Source: Spirosoma taeanense (GTDB lineage Bacteria > Bacteroidota > Bacteroidia > Cytophagales > Spirosomataceae). From it: 64,000 bases of DNA. The notes beneath the pieces are model-generated. The model was not told where the DNA came from and ran no database searches. It saw only the letters and a list, made by a program, of their open reading frames with translations. A program made the translations under genes and the position numbers. Positions within the stretch are counted from its first letter, which is position 1, and every line of letters starts with the position of its first letter. Of the stretch, positions 50,362 through 58,982 are shown piece after piece. Where the stretch lies: positions 1,178,001 through 1,242,000 of the forward strand of contig NZ_CP053435.1 of NCBI RefSeq assembly GCF_013127955.1, read 5' to 3'.

Positions 50362-52203
50362 ATGACATCAACTTTGTTTATCTGGCCACGGCGAGCGGAT
50401 ATCCGCCGGTTTCTGGGCAGCTTTGTGCTGGGGCTGGCCTGGCTAATCGGTACGGCAGCAGAGGCACAAACGCCGTTAAACCTGCCCTTCTTCGACGATT
50501 TTTCGACCGCGTCGGGCCGGCTCGGTCTCGATCAGCCCGATCCTTCCCGCTGGCAGCCGGGCAGTGGCGTTTATATCAACAACACACTGGCCGTTAACCA
50601 GCCGACCGTGAATGTGGCTTCGTTCGACGGACTCCGGGCGAACGGCCTGCCGTATACCCAGAATAATCAATTTTCTCAGGGTTATACCGACACACTTGCA
50701 TCGCGCCCGATAAACCTGGCGGGCCTGACGGCTGCCGATTCGGTCTACCTGAGCTTTTACTGGCAGATTCGCGGTCTGGGCGAAGCACCCGACCCCGGCG
50801 ACTCGTTGACGCTGCAATTTCTGGATCGGACCGGCGCGTGGCAAACGGTCTGGCGCGTGGAGGGCGGTGCGCCCAATAACAATTTTCCGCAGGTCTTTAT
50901 CCCGCTGCGAAACACCAATTACTTTCACGCCGGATTTGCGTTCCGGTTTCGCTCCTACGGTCGGGAATCGGGGCCGTTTGATACGTGGAATCTCGACTAC
51001 ATTTACCTAAATAAGGGTCGGCGACTGAACGATCGGTTCGTGAAGGACGTAGCGGTCCGTCAGGCGCTCAGCCCGCTGCTCAAACGCTATACGGCCATGC
51101 CGTTGTCGCAGTATCTGGTGAATCCGGCGGCTGAAACCGCCGATTCGGTCACGACGGAGATCGTCAACCTGTTCAATAACTTCAACTTTACAACCTTTCG
51201 GTTTACGGTGCGGGATGAAGTATCCGGCCGGCTAGTTCAGGATTCTCCGCAAAATTCATCCGTCCTGATCCAGTCGCTTAGCTCGCAGCGTAAAAGTGTT
51301 CAGCCAGCGCCTGTTTCGGGATTCGGTACGGGCGCAAGAGCCGTTTTACGGTATAAGTTCGATCTGCTGACAACCGACGATCAGAACCCGTCGATTCCCG
51401 GCGTTAACCTGCGGCAGAACGACACCGTATCGGCGCAGGCCGTACTGGATGATTATTATGCCTACGACGACGGAACCTGGGAGTTTGGTTTGCAGATTGG
51501 GCAGCGTGAACGGGTTGCCGTGCGGTTTGTGCTCAACAAGCCCGACGTAGTGGCAGGCGTTCGGGCGAGCATTGTGCCGTTTCGGACAAATCAGAGCGGT
51601 CAGCCGTTTGTCATCACTGTATACAGCAACACCAGAGGACGCCCCGGCAACGCCATTTACCAGAAATCCTTCGCGACTCAATACCCGACGACCCGAAATG
51701 GCTTTGTTACGTTCCTGTTCGATAGAGGAGTGTCTGTCACCGACACTTTTTACGTAGGGTATCAGCAGGTCAGCGCCAGCGATACGACGCTGTTACGCTT
51801 AGGGTTTGACAAGAACAGCCCGTTTGGGCGGCAGATTTTTTACAATGGCGGCAGTAACTGGGACCAGAACCAGAGCTCACCGGCTTTGAACCTTCAGGGC
51901 GCGTTCATGCTGCGGCCCATTATGGGTGGGCAGGTTAGCGGAGTCGTTACTGCTACGCCCGAGCCCGAAGCGTTGGCTTCGCTGCAGGTGTATCCGAACC
52001 CAACAACCGGTCTGATTCGCTGGGAGAACCCCCGGCTTAGCCGCCTTGAAGTGATTGCACCGAGTGGCCGTTTAGTGCAGACGCTCGAACCAAGTCGCGG
52101 TCAGCAAACGTTAGACCTGAGTTATCTGCCCGATGGGTTGTATCTGCTCCGGCTTTTCGAGCGGGAGCGGGCCGTGGTGCAGAAAATCATTATTCAACAT
52201 TAA
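50362..52203 (+). CDS. Secreted protein with type IX secretion C-terminal domain
   Basis: 613 aa from ATG 50362. An arginine-containing N-terminus with a hydrophobic core (RRFLGSFVLGLAWLIGTAAEAQ) is the export signal. The middle part (NLPFFDDFSTAS and LYLDRTGAWQTVWRVEGG-type beta-rich segments) has no catalytic motif that I recognise and looks like an adhesin or beta-sandwich protein. The last 75 residues form the sorting domain (LQVYPNPTTGLIRWENP, ending VQKIIIQH). It is expected to pass the outer membrane and be attached. The in-frame start further upstream would overlap the PASTA gene; 50362 is chosen for the signal peptide. Confidence 0.85.
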   Translation: MTSTLFIWPRRADIRRFLGSFVLGLAWLIGTAAEAQTPLNLPFFDDFSTASGRLGLDQPDPSRWQPGSGVYINNTLAVNQPTVNVASFDGLRANGLPYTQNNQFSQGYTDTLASRPINLAGLTAADSVYLSFYWQIRGLGEAPDPGDSLTLQFLDRTGAWQTVWRVEGGAPNNNFPQVFIPLRNTNYFHAGFAFRFRSYGRESGPFDTWNLDYIYLNKGRRLNDRFVKDVAVRQALSPLLKRYTAMPLSQYLVNPAAETADSVTTEIVNLFNNFNFTTFRFTVRDEVSGRLVQDSPQNSSVLIQSLSSQRKSVQPAPVSGFGTGARAVLRYKFDLLTTDDQNPSIPGVNLRQNDTVSAQAVLDDYYAYDDGTWEFGLQIGQRERVAVRFVLNKPDVVAGVRASIVPFRTNQSGQPFVITVYSNTRGRPGNAIYQKSFATQYPTTRNGFVTFLFDRGVSVTDTFYVGYQQVSASDTTLLRLGFDKNSPFGRQIFYNGGSNWDQNQSSPALNLQGAFMLRPIMGGQVSGVVTATPEPEALASLQVYPNPTTGLIRWENPRLSRLEVIAPSGRLVQTLEPSRGQQTLDLSYLPDGLYLLRLFERERAVVQKIIIQH

Positions 52204-52250
52204 CCGGCTTAGGGGCCGTCAGGCATCCAGATCATAAACCAAAACCAGCT

Positions 52251-52544
52251 ATGGATATTACCGTACAGGAGTTGAAAGAGCGGCTCGACAAGGGCGAAAA
52301 ACTGAATCTAATCGACGTTCGGGAGCCGAACGAATACGAAGCCGACAACATCGGCGCAACGCTCATTCCATTGGGTGACCTTCCGTACCGCATCGACGAA
52401 CTCGATGGGCTGCAGGATGAGGAAGTAATCGTTCACTGCCGGTCGGGTGCGCGTAGCGCGCGGGCGCAGCAGTACCTCGAAGAAAACGGGTTCAATAATG
52501 TCCGCAACGTCACGGGCGGCATGCTGGCTTACCGGGCTCAGTAA
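52251..52544 (+). CDS. Rhodanese-like domain protein
   Basis: 97 aa, a single rhodanese domain. LNLIDVREPNEYEADNIGAT is the typical first half, and the active-site loop is HCRSGARS with the catalytic cysteine. FNNVRNVTGGMLAY ends the fold. Single-domain rhodaneses of this size move sulfur or act as thiol carriers in the cytoplasm. It is 47 bases after the type IX cargo gene and ends before a hairpin shared with miaA. Confidence 0.93.
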   Translation: MDITVQELKERLDKGEKLNLIDVREPNEYEADNIGATLIPLGDLPYRIDELDGLQDEEVIVHCRSGARSARAQQYLEENGFNNVRNVTGGMLAYRAQ

Positions 52545-52558
52545 AACCACGCGACCGA

Positions 52559-52597
52559 TCAGCCGTAACCTATCAGCAAAAGATGGGTTACGGCTGA
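52559..52597. terminator. Hairpin between rhodanese and miaA genes
   Basis: A perfect 12-bp stem TCAGCCGTAACC/GGTTACGGCTGA with a 15-base loop, followed by GCTTTTAT on the plus strand. The right arm overlaps the last codons and stop of miaA, so it mainly serves the rhodanese gene. Confidence 0.65.
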
Positions 52598-53487
52598 GCT
52601 TTTATCAGTAGGGCTAAAATCCCGTCGTCATCCTCCGGACCGAACCAGTGATAGTCCCCCTGATTGTGAAACCAGGTAAGCTGTCGTTTGGCGTAACGTC
52701 GCGAGTTGCGTTTAAGCAGACGGACCATTTCATCGTACCCGTAAGCGCCATCGAGGTACGGAAACACCTCCTGGTAGCCAACCGTTTGCAGAGCCGATAA
52801 CTGACGGTAGGGCAGAAGCGACCGGACTTCCTCAACCAGACCGCCCGCCAGCATCGCATCCATCCGGGAGTCGATGCGGGCGTATAGCTCAGCGCGTGGC
52901 CGGTCGAGTGCAACCAGCACCGACCGAAAAGGACGTTCTACCGTCTGCTGCCGACGAAAGGACGAAAAAGGTTGCCCCGACGTCAGACAAACTTCCAGCG
53001 CCCGAAGAACCCGGACCGGATTTTGCAGATCGGCCGTTCGCGCGTACTGGGGGTCAAGTTGCCATAACTCGGCCCGGAGCGTATCTAATCCTTCCGTTTG
53101 CCAGCGTAAGCGTAATTGTTCGCGTAATGCAGAATTTGCGGGGGGCATATCATCCAGCCCGAAGCATACGGCGTTGATATACAGGCCCGTGCCACCTGAT
53201 AGAATAACCACTTCGTTTTTGCGGAACAGATCATCCAGCAGGGCAAGGCACTCTCGTTCGTAACGTCCGGCGTTTACGGCATCTGTAATGGAGTGTGAGT
53301 TGATGAAATGATGAGGTATGCCGTCCATCTCGGCCTCAGTGGGTTTGGCGGTGCCAATCGTCAGTTCGCGATAGAGTTGTCTGGAGTCGGCCGATACTAT
53401 ATCGGTCTGGAGCCGTTTGGCCAGGCGAACACAAAGAGTTGTTTTTCCCACAGCCGTTGGGCCGGCTACCACGAGCAATGTTTTCAA
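52588..53487 (-). CDS. miaA: tRNA dimethylallyltransferase
   Basis: 299 aa with a predicted TTG start. The P-loop AGPTAVGKTTL is near residue 8, followed by IVSADSRQLYRELTIGTAKPT, GGTGLYINAVCFGLDDMP and KRNSRRYAKRQLTWF, all MiaA signatures. The enzyme transfers dimethylallyl from DMAPP to A37 of tRNAs that read U-starting codons. No ATG lies at the proper place. A TTG at 53517 would fall inside the -7 box TATTTTTG (53515-53522), so TTG 53487 giving KTLLVVAGPTA is preferred. It faces the rhodanese gene convergently. Confidence 0.93.
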   Translation of the reverse strand: MKTLLVVAGPTAVGKTTLCVRLAKRLQTDIVSADSRQLYRELTIGTAKPTEAEMDGIPHHFINSHSITDAVNAGRYERECLALLDDLFRKNEVVILSGGTGLYINAVCFGLDDMPPANSALREQLRLRWQTEGLDTLRAELWQLDPQYARTADLQNPVRVLRALEVCLTSGQPFSSFRRQQTVERPFRSVLVALDRPRAELYARIDSRMDAMLAGGLVEEVRSLLPYRQLSALQTVGYQEVFPYLDGAYGYDEMVRLLKRNSRRYAKRQLTWFHNQGDYHWFGPEDDDGILALLIKAQP

Positions 53488-53514
53488 AACAGACGTATAA
53501 CGGTGATCAGTGCG

Positions 53515-53522
53515 CAAAAATA
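53515..53522 (-). promoter_or_regulatory. -7 box (TATTTTTG) of miaA
   Basis: Exact TAnnTTTG on the minus strand, 27 bases before the TTG start at 53487. No CAA on the plus strand at the -33 place. Confidence 0.4.
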
Positions 53523-53896
53523 CGGTCTTTTATGTCGCTGTAGGTGATGCTGGCAGATGCCCGGACCGTTGCATAAATTGAACTAATCCAGAAGGCCGCA
53601 CTGGCAACTGTTTAGTTATCTGATTATTGATGCTCTGATTACAGGAAGAATAGTATCGAATCTTAGAACTCATCGGTGCTTAATTTAGATGACCACCGTA
53701 GAGTTCTTACGCTGATAGCCGCCGACAATCCAATCCGACAGCTTGCAGGATTGAATAACCAGATCGGGCTTGCGTAAGCTGATTTTTCCAAAAGTGTTTT
53801 CCAATGAAGAAACAGTAGAGGAGTGAATCAACTTATTTAATAAATTAATAAATTTTTATGTTTTCATATTAATATAGTGTTTAGGTTCCCTCCCTT
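53523..53896. other. Non-coding spacer before the HxlR gene
   Basis: No gene is supported. The right end (about 53830-53885) is strongly A/T-rich with short palindromes, as in promoter regions. A 12-bp interrupted hairpin lies in the middle: AGAACTC (53665-53671), two bases, CGGTG, a 15-base loop, CACCG, two bases, GAGTTCT (53701-53707). It could be an operator pair, an attenuator or a small RNA element. Confidence 0.45.
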
Positions 53897-54256
53897 ATGC
53901 TATTGGACTCATCAGCCATGAACCAACCCATTCGCGTCCATAAACCAGTGGATATGTCGCAACTGGTTATAAAAAGAACATTGGATATTATATGCGGCAA
54001 GTGGCGCCTGTATATCATCTTTCAGCTAAGCGAGAAAGCCCGCCGATACGGTGAACTACGCCGGATGATTCCCGATGTCAGTGAAAAGGTTTTGGTCCAG
54101 GAGCTCAAGGCGCTGGTTGAGCTTGGGGTCTTGCAAAAAACATCGTTTGGTGAGATGCCGCCCCGCGTTGAATACGGTCTGACTAAAAAAGGCCAGCAGG
54201 TGTTACCTATCTTATCGCAGCTACCAACCGTCGGCGAAACCTTTCTCGATTCCTGA
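53897..54256 (+). CDS. HxlR family winged-helix transcriptional regulator
   Basis: 119 aa. The fold is recognisable from VIKRTLDIICGKWRLYIIFQ, then RRYGELRRMIPDVSEKVLVQELKALVELGVL and the wing PPRVEYGLTKKGQQVLPIL. HxlR regulators bind DNA as dimers and often respond to redox or small electrophiles; the usual N-terminal redox cysteine before the first helix is absent here, although one cysteine lies in IICGKW. Most members regulate a neighbouring gene; the next gene downstream is 58 bases away. ATG 53918 (NQPIRVHKP) is an alternative start. Confidence 0.9.
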   Translation: MLLDSSAMNQPIRVHKPVDMSQLVIKRTLDIICGKWRLYIIFQLSEKARRYGELRRMIPDVSEKVLVQELKALVELGVLQKTSFGEMPPRVEYGLTKKGQQVLPILSQLPTVGETFLDS

Positions 54257-54314
54257 TGGACTAACTATTTTTGAATTCGTGTCGTTATTCTTCCGAATAA
54301 TAGATCTGAATTCG

Positions 54315-54926
54315 ATGCGAATAGGGCTTGGCAGTATGCTGGTAGGTGCTTTGTGGCTGGCGAAAGCTGGGTACGGCCGGCCCGGATTTGACCACCCTGC
54401 CCCGGATGCCGTTCAACCAATTCAGACCATTATTACTGCTGATTTTTCTAAAGTACACTATCAAAAGCTGCTTCGGTTCAATATTTATTCGTTTCATGTG
54501 ACCGCTACGGATAGCGGAGCGGTACGCAACTTACGATTTAAAGCGTACCGGGGCGCTTTATTGTTAACCAATTTCCAGACGCGCGTCGATGGTGCCGTCG
54601 TAGGGGCTGAAGTAGCCGATCTGGACGGTAACCGGTATCCTGAGCTCTACGTTTACAGTTCCAGCGAAGGTAGTGGTTCTTTCGGGCGCGTATATGGGTG
54701 GCAGTTTTTGGCCGAACGTAAAGCTGATATTTCGGCCGTCAACTGGCAGTCTATGGGCGAAGGCTACATGGGCCATGATAGCCTGTGGGTGGAGCGTACA
54801 GTGCTGTGTCGTAAGTTCCCGGTCTACCGGCCCGGTGATGTAAACGCCCGCCCAACCGGTGGCCAACGGATGGTACGTTACCGGCTCAGAACCTTCAAAC
54901 AAGGATTTGTTCTAATGGCTGACTAA
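54315..54926 (+). CDS. Exported protein with PliI-like pattern, function uncertain
   Basis: 203 aa from ATG 54315, with a weak signal sequence (RIGLGSMLVGALWLAKAGYG). The middle part reads VVGAEVADLDGNRYPELYVYSSSEGSGSFGRVYGW, which resembles the core of periplasmic I-type lysozyme inhibitors (PliI) or FG-GAP/VCBS-like repeats (D-x-D-G-N-x-x-P-E-L). The family link is from motif memory only. If right, it would bind and inhibit lysozymes in the periplasm. It follows the HxlR gene after 58 bases, which suggests co-regulation. A GTG upstream (54279) is a possible alternative start but gives a worse signal sequence. Confidence 0.6.
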   Translation: MRIGLGSMLVGALWLAKAGYGRPGFDHPAPDAVQPIQTIITADFSKVHYQKLLRFNIYSFHVTATDSGAVRNLRFKAYRGALLLTNFQTRVDGAVVGAEVADLDGNRYPELYVYSSSEGSGSFGRVYGWQFLAERKADISAVNWQSMGEGYMGHDSLWVERTVLCRKFPVYRPGDVNARPTGGQRMVRYRLRTFKQGFVLMAD

Positions 54927-54945
54927 TAGGTTAGTCAATAAACTT

Positions 54946-54983
54946 CGCGGCCCGGTCCTGAGAATCTCCTGGATCGGGCCGCG
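54946..54983. terminator. Bidirectional terminator between convergent genes
   Basis: A perfect 9-bp stem CGCGGCCCG/CGGGCCGCG, extended by three further pairs, is followed by TGATTTT on the plus strand. Confidence 0.7.
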
Positions 54984-55007
54984 TGATTTTAAATTAGGCA
55001 GAATCAA

Positions 55008-55811
55008 TTAAAAAACCTTCAAACCCAGTGAGACGGTTGCAATTCCGAGGAAACCGGTAATATTTTTATCGCGATAAACGCCACCGACCGGTATCGCATA
55101 TCGCACATCAATATCCAGAAACCGAACCGGCGAGATTCCTACACCTAATTCGAGGGCGTAGGTAAAATCTTTTACTTCCAGGTTCTGTGCTTCGTATTTA
55201 TTCAGCAGGTTGGTGGTGCTGGTCGTGGCCGGTATTTCTGTTTGTGGAAAGCCAATAGTCGCGTTTCCATTAATCTGGCCGGTATTCGTACGGGTCGCTT
55301 CGGCTTTCTGTACGAAGATAAAATTCGGGCCGACATAACCACGTAATTTCCCATCCAGCCAGCGTTTCCCAATCAGGACCGGTACATTAATGGCCTCCAG
55401 AACGGATTCCGACGTAACGTTGAGGGTCGCGTTTATCAGGCCGGGCTGCACCGAAACAGGCAGCGCATTCGCCAGGGCCGGGTTGGCGTTGATGTCGAGC
55501 GTAACGTTGGTTTTCTGCTTCAGGACGAAGCGGTTATACGTCACTTCGGCCTGAATGAAAAACGACGAAAAGTTTTTTCTCGCCCACAGGCCGCCCGTGT
55601 AGCCGTACCCTATGCCGTTGTTATCGTTTTGGAGTTTTGGAACCTCTACGCTGGTATTGCGCACCGAAAAAGCCGGAATGACCGTGTAGCCGTGGGTGAA
55701 CGTTCCGCCCCCTTTAATACCAAATTCCAGACTGCGGGCGGGCGTTTGCGCCAATACGACCGAGGTGCTCAGAGCGAACAGAGCGGCCAGAGAAAGTTTG
55801 CTTAATTTCAT
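55008..55811 (-). CDS. PorT-like outer membrane beta-barrel protein
   Basis: 267 aa. A signal peptide (KLSKLSLAALFALSTSVVLAQ) is followed by alternating hydrophobic/polar strands typical of an eight-stranded barrel: SLEFGIKGGGTFTHG, GYTGGLWARKNFSSFFIQAEVTYN, DIDVRYAIPVGGVY. The protein ends with hydrophobic KVF. PorT-family barrels are abundant in Bacteroidetes; some take part in type IX secretion. The SGNH hydrolase gene ends six bases upstream of its start, so the two are one operon. The function is not readable. Confidence 0.85.
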   Translation of the reverse strand: MKLSKLSLAALFALSTSVVLAQTPARSLEFGIKGGGTFTHGYTVIPAFSVRNTSVEVPKLQNDNNGIGYGYTGGLWARKNFSSFFIQAEVTYNRFVLKQKTNVTLDINANPALANALPVSVQPGLINATLNVTSESVLEAINVPVLIGKRWLDGKLRGYVGPNFIFVQKAEATRTNTGQINGNATIGFPQTEIPATTSTTNLLNKYEAQNLEVKDFTYALELGVGISPVRFLDIDVRYAIPVGGVYRDKNITGFLGIATVSLGLKVF

Positions 55812-55817
55812 GAGCGC

Positions 55818-57158
55818 TTATTCTTGTTGCAACAGCACACGACGATACGCAGCTGGATTCACCTGAGGGATGGTTGAGCCGTATTTGGAGTTAATTCCCT
55901 TAATAATTTCATTGGACATGAGGGCGTAGCCGGCGGGCGTCAGGTGCAGCCCGTCGAGGCTATAAACACCGCCTTGTACAAAGGTCGATGAATAGGTTAT
56001 GCCATTTTGCACCAGGCCCGTTGCCGAGGTGAGCTGGCCCAGAATGGTGTTTGGGTCAATATAAACCAACCCTTTGACATCAGCCTGGGCTTTCATGATG
56101 CTATTGTATTCAGCTATTCGGGCATTTAGTGCGGTCACTTCGCCCGCGTCGAGCACAAGCTGTGTAGGCAGGGGATTCAGGGCGCTTAGTCCGTACGGTC
56201 CCTGTCTGGTTCCGGCCGTTGTGCTACCAATCTTCGCGTATTCAAGAACGTTCGCCAGCATCAGCAAATCGCCCGTCTGCGTAGCCCGGATACCGCCGGG
56301 CGTCTGAACGACCAGCGCCGTGATGGGCGTAGCGGGTTTGACGACGGCGTTAACCGTAGTCAGCACAAGCGGAATGGTGTAGGTAGTAAAAAACGGCGCG
56401 GTAGTGATGTTTGGAATACCGATGACTACGCCTTTACGGTTATTCTCCGTCAGTTTGTTGATCATCGCCGTAAAATTCGTGGTGAACGGCGCGGTTTCGG
56501 TCATTGGCGATACGCCACCCGACACGGCATACCCCAGCGCATCGTTATTGCCCAGCCAGCAGCTAAAGAAGGTAGCTCCGTTCAGGTTATTGCCGACGTA
56601 CTGCAGATAAGTTGTTGCGGGAGCTGTGCTGACAAAGCGCTCAAAATACGGGTTACCCTGTGTGGAGCCATAACCGGGTGTCTGGATGTCTGACATACGA
56701 ATACCCGGAACCCCCAGGTTCTGATTCGCACTGGTAAACGGCGTGAGCAGGGGCGCCCCACCAGTGGTGGTACCACCCCGTGCCGCGCCCGGCGCGACCG
56801 CTACAATAGAGGTTGCGAGTGTGGCTGGAGTTGGCACCCGGATCAGCCGTACATAGCCAGAGCCATTGGCCTGCACTTCCGTGAATAACGGCTGGATAAA
56901 ATCACCCCCGCCAACGGTTTTGAACTGACCCGCCAGGATATTCGGGTAAGACTTGAGCTGGCCTTCGCGGTAGAGGCCATTATCGGCGTAACCAGCCGTG
57001 AGCGAATTGCCAACGGCGACGTATTTTGTGAAATCAGCCGTTCCCTTCAACGGCACCAAACCTGCCGCGTTGGGGTCAATGTCATTGTTGTTGCAGGCCG
57101 CCATCCCGACCAATGTCGCAATGATCAGCCACCACCGGAACCTTTTGTCAACTTGCAT
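55818..57158 (-). CDS. SGNH/GDSL hydrolase lipoprotein
   Basis: 446 aa. Signal peptide with a lipobox-like end (LIIATLVGMAAC), Cys22 the likely lipidation site. Block I is GNSLTAG (catalytic Ser52), block III LGNNDA and block V DGLHLTPAGY (catalytic D and H). SGNH hydrolases are esterases, lipases or acetyl-esterases. The long middle part, rich in P, T, V and G, distinguishes this from short esterases. It lies six bases ahead of the PorT-like barrel on the same strand, so both probably act at the outer membrane. The pair resembles operons in which an SGNH lipoprotein accompanies an outer membrane transporter, with the substrate unknown. Confidence 0.88.
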   Translation of the reverse strand: MQVDKRFRWWLIIATLVGMAACNNNDIDPNAAGLVPLKGTADFTKYVAVGNSLTAGYADNGLYREGQLKSYPNILAGQFKTVGGGDFIQPLFTEVQANGSGYVRLIRVPTPATLATSIVAVAPGAARGGTTTGGAPLLTPFTSANQNLGVPGIRMSDIQTPGYGSTQGNPYFERFVSTAPATTYLQYVGNNLNGATFFSCWLGNNDALGYAVSGGVSPMTETAPFTTNFTAMINKLTENNRKGVVIGIPNITTAPFFTTYTIPLVLTTVNAVVKPATPITALVVQTPGGIRATQTGDLLMLANVLEYAKIGSTTAGTRQGPYGLSALNPLPTQLVLDAGEVTALNARIAEYNSIMKAQADVKGLVYIDPNTILGQLTSATGLVQNGITYSSTFVQGGVYSLDGLHLTPAGYALMSNEIIKGINSKYGSTIPQVNPAAYRRVLLQQE

Positions 57159-57380
57159 TTAAGATAGATCAGTTGATTCTAAGAAAATAGGAAAATTCAT
57201 AGAAAAGTCCGCTAAAGTAACGGCTGTTATTCTGATAAGTTTGGTCTTATGAAGGATTTATTACCCACGGCTACGCCTTAAAAACAAAACATTCACGTAA
57301 CCAATGGGTTGTTCAAACGAATACGTTGGCGGGTTCGCCGACGAATCTGTTTTTACTCATCAAAAAAATCATTCCAAACC

Positions 57381-57854
57381 ATGGGTATTTTATCATTCTT
57401 CAAAGGTGTAGGCGAGAAAATATTTCATAAAGAACAGGTAGCAGCACCGGCTGATCCTGCACAGGCTGAAAAGGTAGAGCCGGTACGGGCGCAGGCGCTT
57501 CTTGACCACGTAAAGCAACTGGGTCTGGCCTATAATAGCCTGACGATTAAAACCAAGGGAGATACGGTCACCATAACCGGTTCGGTGAAATCGCAGGAAG
57601 ACGCTGAGAAGATCGCCCTGGCTGTCGGTAACGTAGAAGGCGTGTCGGCAGTTGACAATCAGTTGCAGGTTGACCAGCCAACCCCGGAAGGCAAGTTTTA
57701 TACAGTGAAGTCGGGGGATACGCTATCGAAGATTTCCAAGGAAGTTTATGGCGACCCGATGAAGTACGGTATCATCTTTGAAGCGAATAAGCCTATGCTG
57801 AAAAGCCCCGATCTGATTTATCCCGATCAGGTGCTGCGTATTCCGCAGTTGTAA
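57381..57854 (+). CDS. kbp: Potassium-binding protein Kbp (BON and LysM domains)
   Basis: 157 aa. The N-terminus GILSFFKGVGEKIFHKE is almost the same as that of E. coli Kbp (YgaU). A BON domain (about 35-100, KTKGDTVTITGSVKSQEDAE and VEGVSAVDNQLQ) and a C-terminal LysM domain (FYTVKSGDTLSKISKEVYGD, then FEANKPMLKSPDLIYPDQVLRIP) follow. In E. coli the protein binds potassium in the cytoplasm and changes shape. No signal peptide is present. ATG 57381 is chosen over an upstream in-frame ATG because the conserved start begins here. A DUF937 gene follows. Confidence 0.92.
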   Translation: MGILSFFKGVGEKIFHKEQVAAPADPAQAEKVEPVRAQALLDHVKQLGLAYNSLTIKTKGDTVTITGSVKSQEDAEKIALAVGNVEGVSAVDNQLQVDQPTPEGKFYTVKSGDTLSKISKEVYGDPMKYGIIFEANKPMLKSPDLIYPDQVLRIPQL

Positions 57855-57873
57855 TCAACAGAACTAACACATA

Positions 57874-57937
57874 GGGTCGGCAGAAAGTAAAGACAATTAC
57901 TCCACTGAGAGTATCTGGCTTTCCCTTCTGCCGACCC
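57874..57937 (+). terminator. Terminator after kbp
   Basis: A perfect 12-bp stem GGGTCGGCAGAA/TTCTGCCGACCC around a 40-base loop is followed by TTAAGTTTTT. Confidence 0.65.
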
Positions 57938-58022
57938 TTAAGTTTTTAGGGGCACGCAGAATAGCCTTTCCGAACATTCGGGCCGGTGCCCGGTTTATGG
58001 CTTGTCAACCAACGTATAAGAA

Positions 58023-58937
58023 ATGGCCGTTCATCTATTATCCCTTCTGAGAGAGCAATTCACGCCGACTGTTATTGATCAGCTCAGCGCCGAACTGAAC
58101 GAAACGCCTGAAAATACGCTCAAAGCGGTCAACGGTGCTGTGCCGGTGCTGCTGGGCGGGCTAACCCGGCGTGTTCAGCACTCGGGCGGGGCATCGTCTA
58201 TTGTCAGCTTTCTGGACAAGGGCGACTACGGCAAAACTCCTCTGGACGTAGGGCAGGTGACCGATACGCATCAGGAACTGGTCGAATCCAGTGCTGCCGG
58301 ACGGAATTTTCTGGACAAGGTTTTTGATGATAAGCTTACCCGAACCACTGAGTTGATCGGCACATTCAGCGGTACCAGGCCGCAGTCGGCGCTGACGATT
58401 ATGGAACTGGCCGGATCGGTTCTGATGGGCATTCTGGGGCGGCAGGAGAAAGAAAAAGGATTAACCGCCGAGAATCTTGAAACGCTCATGCTGGGGCAGG
58501 CCTCTGAACTCAGGCAGGCCGTTCCGGGTGGTCTGGACGGGGTCGGCAGCCTGCTCGGTTTTGATGAACTTGTAACGCCCGCTGGTCCACAAACAGAGGT
58601 TCAGGGCACCGATAATTTTAGCGGCACCATCATCAACCCCAATATCCCGAAGAGTCCGGAAGGAGAACGTCGACATGAAAATGTCAGATGGCTGCGGTGG
58701 GCCATGATTGCCATGGCGATACTGGTGATCGCGCTGGTGGTACAGAAGTGCAGCCAAAACCAGAATGGGATCGACGGCGTCAGCACCGATTCAACCGCCC
58801 GTGTTGAATCCAATGCTGTTGAAGATACGTCTGCGCGAACAAAAGAAAGCATTCGGGATGCAAACGGGCAGGTACGCGACTCTACGGCACCCGGCGCGCT
58901 CGGTATACGTGACTCATCGGCGATCAAGAATGAATAA
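58023..58937 (+). CDS. DUF937 domain protein with a single membrane segment
   Basis: 304 aa. The first 190 residues are the DUF937 domain (LLSLLREQFTPTVIDQLSAEL, then VNGAVPVLLGGLTRRV and LMGILGRQEKEKGL), alpha-helical and of unknown function. A membrane segment follows at about 225-243 (LRWAMIAMAILVIALVVQK). The tail is a low-complexity S/D/T/A/R-rich stretch of about 60 residues (GVSTDSTARVESNAVEDTSA, then SIRDANGQVRDSTA). DUF937 is often fused to an OmpA peptidoglycan-binding domain; here none is present. The Ser/Asp-rich tail is similar in composition to the small lipoprotein at 25835. Confidence 0.8.
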   Translation: MAVHLLSLLREQFTPTVIDQLSAELNETPENTLKAVNGAVPVLLGGLTRRVQHSGGASSIVSFLDKGDYGKTPLDVGQVTDTHQELVESSAAGRNFLDKVFDDKLTRTTELIGTFSGTRPQSALTIMELAGSVLMGILGRQEKEKGLTAENLETLMLGQASELRQAVPGGLDGVGSLLGFDELVTPAGPQTEVQGTDNFSGTIINPNIPKSPEGERRHENVRWLRWAMIAMAILVIALVVQKCSQNQNGIDGVSTDSTARVESNAVEDTSARTKESIRDANGQVRDSTAPGALGIRDSSAIKNE

Positions 58938-58945
58938 GAGACTGG

Positions 58946-58979
58946 TAGCTAATCCTGGGCTTTAGACCAGGATTAGCTA
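58946..58979 (+). terminator. Hairpin after the DUF937 gene
   Basis: A perfect 13-bp stem TAGCTAATCCTGG/CCAGGATTAGCTA with an eight-base loop. No T run follows, and the next ATG is four bases away. Confidence 0.5.
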
Positions 58980-58982
58980 TTC

